Shown: positions 29,001-38,000 of the stretch, piece after piece | How the letters are laid out: each line of letters starts with the position of its first letter | Numbering within the stretch: position 1 is the first letter of the stretch | From: Apus apus | Taxonomy: Eukaryota; Chordata; Aves; Apodiformes; Apodidae | DNA: 64,000 nt | Reading direction: 5' to 3' | Assembly (NCBI RefSeq): GCF_020740795.1 | Contig: NC_067282.1 | Span: 179,766,274 to 179,830,273, forward strand | Position numbers and translations under genes: made by a program | Notes under the pieces: model-generated | Seen by the model: the letters and a program-made list of their open reading frames with translations, nothing else | Told to the model about the DNA's origin: nothing | Databases searched by the model: none

Positions 29001-32000
29001 GTTCATTTTTTATCTTCAAATAATGATCATCAAGCTGCTTCATTATTCATCATAGAAAAATGAACTCTGTTCATAATCCCAGTTACAGTACATTCCTTCC
29101 CTGATCATATACATAGAAGTCCATTGTCTAGATGAATGTCTGATCAAATATGACCAAGCAAAGGAATTTTCTGGATAATCAGATTTTTGCAGGAGAGGTC
29201 TGTTCTTTCAGTTATCATATCTTAATTTGACAGTTTTAGTTGCTCTTGTTTTTTTCTGGTTAAAAAACTAACATAACAGCCAGAGACCAAAAGTGAAGTG
29301 ATGTTGTGGTACTGTCATCATCCAACTTGCAGCTGGAAATCAAAGTCCGCTGGAGTACCACCCCATTAACCTCCAGGGTCTGAAACCAAAGATGACAATT
29401 AAATGGCAGCTGTGTTAGCTATTTTCCTATGATCATTTCACTACTAACACCAGATAATGCACTAATTCCTGGTTCCATTTCTCCAGCTACCATATGTGAA
29501 TGCATTTGCCAAATAATTCAAATTCTTCCTCTGAAAGCAAAGAACAAACATCAGCACAAAAAACACAAGAAAAGTGGCAAATTGAGGCTGAGAAATGAGT
29601 GAAAGCCCGATGTAATTTTTTACAGGATTAGACTATGGGGCACTTTCTGTTAAATATAGATGCTAACATCTTTATTATGAGTATTTGTATATTTGTATGA
29701 ATATATTATGCTTTATATCATATCCTCTTACATTTCACGTATCAAATAAGTATCTGAATATGTTACAGACCACAAGGAGCTTAATGTAGCCGCCTTTTAT
29801 TATCTATCATCTACTAAGGACTTCAGGTCTTGCATTGCTGTATACAGAAAACAACAGGAGACTTGAAGCAGATGCTGTCCATCAGGGCTTTGGGATAAAA
29901 AAGAATCTGCCTGGTGGCCTCAAACAGCAGGAGTTTGCTTGTAGATGCTGCTTCACAGCTTGGAATTAGTGAGGAATGCATATTAGAAGAATTAGCAGCT
30001 TGTTTTATCTGTCCTTTTCTCTTACTTCTGTTCAACACGTGTTAAGCTCTGAGATGAAGACCATGTTGATAAAAGATACATACAAAACTCCTTTTATGTT
30101 AGAATAATGATAGAATCATAGAATAACTAAGGTTGGAAAAGACCTCTGAGATCATGAAGTCCAACCATCAACCCAACACCATGATGTCAACTAAACCCTG
30201 TCCTAAACTACTATGTCAACATGGTTTTTAACACCTCCAGGTATGTTAACTCCACCATTTCCCTGGGAAGCCTGTTCCAATGTCTGACCATTCTTTCAGT
30301 AAATAAATTTTTTCTAATTTCCAATCTGAACCTCCACTGGCACAACTTGAGACCATTTCAAGTAATATTTCCATTTATGTCCTTTACTTTTCTAAAAGAG
30401 AATACCAAAGAGGAAAATAGGAAATTTTCCTTCATTTCAGAGTTATGAAAAAATTTACTGCAGTTGCATGAAGCTTCAATCTTCTGGCTTCCTTCAGCCA
30501 GAGAAGTCAACCCCCAAAATAGAGAAGGGTCATTAGACATCATGCTGTTAGAGTGTTAGGGACAAAGTTTTGGGGTATTTTGTACAAGTTTTGAGTGCTG
30601 CAGCTATGTAAAGCAGACCACAGTTTTTGCCTTAACTCAAAGCATTGTAAGCTCTGTGCTATAAAGACCCATTCTACAGCATGAGGTAAATTGCAAAATC
30701 TCATAGCCAGTCTGTTTGGAGTACTTAGAACATGCAAAAAAGCTGTGCACGGCCACTATATTGTGTGAAATACTGAAAATAAACCTGCATCTGGCATCTG
30801 TATGGCATTCAAAACAGCAGTGGCAGTGATAGCAACAGACATCGCCAGCTGCAGAAAACAAGCTGGAGGAGTTCTCAGTTTGTGCATTTCATTATTAGCG
30901 CTCTGCAACTGAAAGACACAGTTTCATATCTAGCAGCTTTATACCACTGAAGAAAGACAAATAAAATATTTGCTCACCAGTTTTATTTTTGAGGAGTCTA
31001 CTATTTCCTTAATAGCTACAGACTGTTCTTTCTCCTTCATTTTTCTTTCTCGTTAAACTTGGAAATGATACTCAGGAGTGCTAGACAGAAGTTTATATAC
31101 TTAGGTGAACTTTGATTCTTCCTTGGACTTTAAGACTAATCTAGTGTAGAATGTGATTGACAAAGCATTTTCATTGATGTTATGCAGCTTTTCAAGTTAC
31201 CCAACCTAAGCAAATGAGGTTGTTAATGTTTACTCTGGCCCTTTCTCTAAAATGGCTTTGAAGTTCAGCAGATTTTATAAACTTATAAAGGTTCCCAAAT
31301 GACATCAAGATTCACTAAATAAAAAGTACTCATGATTACACTGCAGGGGGCTGCCTAGATCAGCAATACTCTATGCACCTTTAATGGAAACCTGGCTTTA
31401 CTTCATAATTGAACAATCACAGCAATTATTGGATAAAATACTTTGGAAGGTACCTGCTTGAATTTATTTTTTCTGTATGATTTCTGGCAATGGGACAGAT
31501 AGCAGTTTTTGTAATCTAACCAGATGGTAGCCATCAGTGTTTGACAAATAACTAATACAAATTATTAATGCCATGATGAGAAACTGTGACCTCAAAGACC
31601 TTGTAATAGCAGAGATTTCACAGACAGACTGCACTGTGCTTTTTCATTAATTAATAGAGTCTCTATAAAATCAAAAGCAGAGTTAACAGATTTAATCAGA
31701 ACTTTATACCAGCTGTAGTTAACAGATTCATAAAAATTAGGAAAGGAAAACATCTATCCTGTCCTGTCCTGATCTAACCTCTAGTCCATTCCTGTGTAAC
31801 ACAAGATTTGTTCAAATGCCAAAGGAACTGACCAAACGCAGGTGAGCCACAGGGTAACTGAGGATTTTCTTGCTCAGAATAAGGTGAGCACATAAACTAT
31901 TGTCTTGCAAGAGTGACAGAAGAGGAGCAATCCCAGCAGAATTGACTCCAAAGTGGACTGGAAGTAGACTGTAGCTCCCAGTCTTTGTGAAATAGTGTGC

Positions 32001-35000
32001 TGTCAATATACGAAATGAAGTCATGCAAAAGTTCTACGGATCCCTCATGAGGTGACCTGTTGCAAGGCATCCCCTTTGCAGGCCACTCCCTGCCTTGCTG
32101 CCATCTCCCACAGCTGGCTGGACCACGAGCTCAGCCCCAACATCTAACAGACAGTAAAATCCCTGCATGCCAGTGTGCCCAGGGAATTTAGCTTCCACTC
32201 TCTGCTAGTGATCCCTCTCTACCAGTCTTTCCATCCTGTCAGCTGGAGATGCCTACAATGTCACTAGAGGTCTCTTTATCTTACAGGCAGCCACTTGAGT
32301 TCTTAGAGAGGGGCAAAGCAGATGTAAAAACTAAGAAGAATCTGTCTACACCTTCCCTAGTTACAGTGCTGGTCAACACAGACATCCTTAGCTTGCAGAG
32401 GAAAACAGTGGCTGGATTGGGTTCAGGACTGTATTGAGGAGGCCCAGCCAAGGAACAAACTGGGATAGGTAGTTAATTCATTCTTTCTACCCTTATTCAA
32501 AATCTGAAGTACCAGACAAGCCAGATCCATCCTGTTCTGGTTCTACCTACATCACCAAACCACATTACTAGCAATGGGATCTGTGGGATCTGCTGCCCCT
32601 TAGCTGTTGTTTCTAGTTGTAACAAATAATAAAGAGGTTTTTACCTAATATAATGAATGGTTGAATGTTATGCAGTTATTCTCTGATAATCTAATGATGA
32701 AACCAAATTTCAGCTGAGGGGCAGTCCCATTTCATTAAAATGGCACAAACAGCAATAACCTTTTTTTTCTTTTAACTCTGCTTTTCCTGGCATATAAATA
32801 ACACATACACCAAATGAGATTCAAAGAAGGACTGAAGAAATTTGATTAGATTCACAGATAGAAAAAGTTTCCAATAACAGACTCATTGCTCATGACAGCT
32901 CTGACTCTCTGAGGTGATACAAACTTCAAAGCACCAGTGACACCATGATTTCACTATGCAATTAGAGTTGGAGCTGTTGGAGAAATTAATGTTGTTTCAA
33001 GTATTTTAGTATTTCTTTCCTTTAAAGGAAAGAATTATTTTGGAAAATAGATTGCAGAATTAAAAAGCAACAAACAAACAAAAAACAAACAAACAAAAAA
33101 ATAACCTTGTTTTAACAGATATTTGTTCTGACTTTGTCTAGGACAAGGCTAATCTATACTATGCACTTATGGTGCATTTATCCATATATAACAAGATCAG
33201 TGTTTCCTATTGGTTAGAAGCCATTGCTTTCAGGAAATATTCTTGCTGGCAAGCTCATTCAGGGGAATAATTAAGGAAAGCATTTCTTAGATATTATGAA
33301 TAAATCAACATAGAAACATTTTTTCTTGGTTGTATTTACTACTGGACATGGTAAAAACTCAATGAAAATATTTTCAGAGGAGAAACTTTCCATTTTGACC
33401 CAGGCAATCGAAAAGGAACTGGTCCATTTTGCTTAGGCATTCAATGCTTTGTATTCTAGCAACAGCAAGCCCACCTGATTTAACAGATCACCAGTTAGAC
33501 CACTGTGAGCAGATCTTCTGAGGTCCAGTTTTATGGAAATGCTCTGCCCCAAGCCCTACTCTACACTACTACCTAGCTCTCACCACCAACAATCCAACTG
33601 CTACAGAGCCTCTCTCCCTGGGCTTCTTCAAGAAAACTTCTGAAGGCTCTTGTTTTCTTCTGCACCAGAACAAAAGATAACTTAGAACCCTTGGAAATCT
33701 ACACAAAACTAAATTATTTTCCAGCCTGTACCACTCAGAACGGTACAAGAGAAGCCTGTGCCCTTGCACAACATTAACATCCTCTCATTTCATTCTCATT
33801 CCAAGCCAATTTCCTAATGCTTTTCCGTGGACTGCATGTCAAGTGTAGAACATTATCCCAGTAGCTGTTCAGTTATTATCTGGGCTATAGTAGTTATTTC
33901 TTAATGAAAGTACTGGTAAACTACCAAACATTTCCACAGAATTCACCATTGTGCTTGCTAAATTACTGGGCTTTCTGGGTGAGTCCTAGGGCTGTATACA
34001 TACATTAGCAAAACAAAACAACATTTAGTAACAAGTAGAGGTTCACTAAGTCACATACTGACAAATACAACACTGAAAAGCACAGAGATAGTATTTTTTA
34101 ACTGTGCTCATTTCTGGCTCTCTTTACTGTTAGTAATGTTCTCCACATCTCCCTTGATACAACATGTTTCTTAAATTTCCCTTTTTCAGATACCAAACAA
34201 AATATAGACCACAGCTTTTTACAACTTTCTCCAGACTTTTAATGATGGTATCATATATGCTTTGCATTAACAGACCTGCACACCTCCAGTTCCTATGTTC
34301 TGAGCTTTTGTAAGAAAATAAACTTTAAATTCACTAGAGAATGCTGAACAGACTGTGAGGATTTTGGATAAGAATGAAAGTCTGATAAAATTAAAAATGT
34401 TTACTTTTGAAATATCTGTCACCATATCTGACATACATGGCGTTATTTATCTCATACTCACTTGTATACTCTTTGCCTCATTTTTTAAATGATTCCTATA
34501 ATATGAAGAAGAAACCTGTCACTCCTATATGGTACTGAGCACAAAAATAGATTTCTTACAATGTAAATAAATATGTTGCTGCCTTTAGTAAAAAGTTTCA
34601 TAAGACTAAATTATTATAACAAGAAAAAAGACTTAAATTGGTGGCATTTTCAAGTTTTCTTTGTTAAATCTTGCCTTCTTCATGGTGAACAACCAAGTTT
34701 CATCAAGTGATAGCACATAAGAACAGTTATGACTTGATTTCAGTTATGAATTCTGGACAACTATATAACTGAGTTTACAAATATTTTCAGAAAAATCCAG
34801 ACCTCTTGTATATAGGGAGGACCTAGTCCTATATTTTAACTCAACTTCTAAAAAATAGTTATAAAAAGTAGGTTTCTACCATTATAGGACTGTTAACAGC
34901 AACAGAAGCACAGACAGAGAATTCCCTACTTCAATAAATTCTTAGGTTGCCACACAAAGCAAGAAAGTCTTATAATATTATGATTTTGGAGCCAAACACA

Positions 35001-38000
35001 ATAAAAGCCAGACAATCTGCTCTTCAGAAGCTTTAATAATTTTAATGAGAGATGTAGGGATGTTCTTGTTTTCACTTCTCTGATTTTACTAATACATGGC
35101 TGTAATTCATTAATTCAGGGTCAGACAATGAGCCTCTGAGCAATTATTCAGATGAGTGGTCTCATAGAATTCAATGTCCTCATTTAACATGCCATTAAAA
35201 TCTTACATGGGTGCATCTGACTAAAGCAAACATTAATTCACTGCAACACACAACAGATCGCACTGCAAAGCCTATAACCTCAGACACTATCTCTTGAGAA
35301 AAATGAGAATAGAAAATGGTTTCATACATTTGGCTTGCTCAAGAGAAGATTTTGCTGGAAACCCCCTAAGCTTTATACCACAATCAGAAAATTAGGAGAC
35401 TAATTCTTCTAGAATTTTAGAGACACTACTTTGCACAGCTTGGACAAATTCAAGACAATGTCAAGAAGGGAAAAGCCAAAGATGCAATCCTAAAAATATG
35501 TAAGCATTGCACTGCAGAATTTTAAGGGGGGATGAAACACCAACTCAGCCAGGAACATGAGCAACTGAGTCTCCATTGTGATTTCACTTGCTCTGTGCTG
35601 ATGGCACCTGCCATAGCCAGGCACCTTGTGCAGAGTACCTAAGAAGTAATATGGATCTCTGTTTAAGTGCAGCACAACCCCACTGCCTCTTCTGGGGGGA
35701 ATCTGGTGTTCTGTCATGACTGATCATGTCTACTAGTCCAACACTGTTGTAATAGATACCTTTCTAACTCAGATAAATAAAATGTCATTATGTTTAATGT
35801 GATGATGAAAAACTTGAGCTAAACGACACGTTTTCTGTCTGCCTCTCTATCTTTCTCTATTGCACATCTTAAGATCAAACACTTGCAGGCACGTTGAGGA
35901 TGTTGCCTGGAAGATGCCATAAACATCTGATTCACACACTAAAAGCCTGAAACTGCCTCCATCTGCCTGCTTCTTTTATATATATCTGGAGTACACATTG
36001 CCAAAAGAGGAGACAGAAGAGACAGAGACACTGATTGTTTCCATGCTGGCACAGCTCACAGGCTTCATTTTTGCATAGTACTGCACAGAGAGATTTGAAA
36101 ATACATGCTATTCTCTTGCTTTATCTAACAATCTGGTGATTTCCTCAGCATAAACAAAAATCTAAATAACATTACCTTGCTGACAGGAATTTCAGGAGCC
36201 TCAAATCTTTGGAAGTAAAGTACCAGGTAAGCCTAAAAGTCACTGCATATATTCTTGCTCATCAAGAAAAATGTATTCAATACATTTTACAGAGATATGT
36301 CCTTCATGGCTGAAGATAAAGGCTAATGAGGCTGGAATTAGCATATATTAACATCATCCAGTTTTAAAAGGTGTTGAGGGAGTGTGAGTCTAGCCCAAAA
36401 CCCAGAATTCATGCCTTTCATCACCATCTCATGATACGACACCTGGAAGGATGCTCCCTTGCCTCATCTTAATTTAAGCCAAAATATTAATTCGTTCCTC
36501 AGGGAGCATTTCTTTGCTATGTTCTGTACCAAGATATGTATAAATCAGACTGAATGCATCAGTTCTTTAGTTGGAATGCAAATGCCAGGTATTCATGGAA
36601 GTATAAATTGTCATTAATACTGGACTTTGTACTGGACAACACGAAGGCATAGAGATCTTATTTCCTAATGTATTTTTGTAGCCAGTGATGTTCTGAAGCC
36701 AGAAAAAGATGTTCCTCCAGCGGGTGATTAAAAGCAAGCACCTGACTGTATTCTGAAATTAGCTTTGTAGACTGTCAAAGCCTGTGAAAATTTTCATGCT
36801 TTCACCAGAGTGAAGTTTCCCTTTATCAGTATTTACCGTAAGGCTCAGAGGACAAAATATGTGGAAAAATTTTCAGAAGATAAATCAGGGTTGAGAGAAC
36901 AAAGAACATGCCCACTATGAAGTACATAACAGTTATTGACGTTATTTTCATAAATAATGCTCTATGAGTTGTTGAGTCCAGAAAAGGTCCATCCTTCCTC
37001 TTCAAAAGTGTAGCATATATAGAAATACAAGTAGCCTTTGTGAATCCTTTGTAATTTCTTTACAAGAATACACTGACACATTATAATGGTTTGTTACAAT
37101 TATTCCTAGAAAGCATTTATCCTGAAAAGTGACATTTCTCATAGTTGTTCTTGAAATTATTCATCTGAGTGAAGCTTGCCTTTATGAAAGTCGAGGAACA
37201 GAGCCCACCCTTGCTTTAGTATAACACACTGGAGAAACTACTGTATTGTAGAAACTGTTAGAAGGGGAAGATTTGACTTTTTTAGATGAGGTAGAAGGAT
37301 CTTTAAGCTTAAGATTTTAAAAGGTCTTCTAGGTCTAAAGACTCCTCATATCTGTAGTCCTACATGGGAATTAGTACATCAAGTGTGTTATGCGCCGAAC
37401 CTGGTGCTGGGCTAGAACCCCAAATGCTAATCAGACCATGTAAAACAGCTCTGTCCCACAACACTGCATCTCTTTCCTGTAATATTTCTTGACAAAAAGA
37501 CAAGCAAATTAAGAGAAAGGGGAATATTCCACTGCTTTAGCCTCTGAAGTGTGACATGTGCTTGAATCACTCAATTCCACAAAATACTTACAGTTCTTTG
37601 CATCAGTAGAGGAGTTTCAGAACAACCTATCCCTTCATCATTAAAATTTGATTCCATATTGATTATGTCTTCAATCACCTCTTCCATCTGATAAAATAAT
37701 AGTTATACTAATCATTACAAATAACACTGGAAACACTGTTATTCTGAAAATACAGACAAATCTTGAGTATTTATTTCATCAATACAACTGAATTTCAGAA
37801 ATTTATATATTAAAATTCAAATAATTCAAGCACTTCTACGCAATATTCACAATTTTACTACTTGTGAAAACATTTTTTGTGGTTTAGCAGGTTACTTCTG
37901 TCCTCTCAAACATCAGCCCATTCCCCTTTTTTAACCCCTTATTGCAACACTGAGATCCAATGAAGGAAGTGCATTGCAAAGTTGTAACTGTGATCTTTCT

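Larger units (their letters stand above)
23106..37591 (-). other. TFEC intron (14.5 kb) with CR1 fragments
   Basis: Largest intron between confirmed exons; donor GTAAGT, acceptor CCTCAAG. It holds CR1 pieces at 26057-26093, 26480-26960 and 30105-30365, an AAAC microsatellite near 33068-33102 and an unexplained pair of overlapping open frames at 27298-27747. The remaining sequence shows no exon I can support. Confidence 0.8.
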
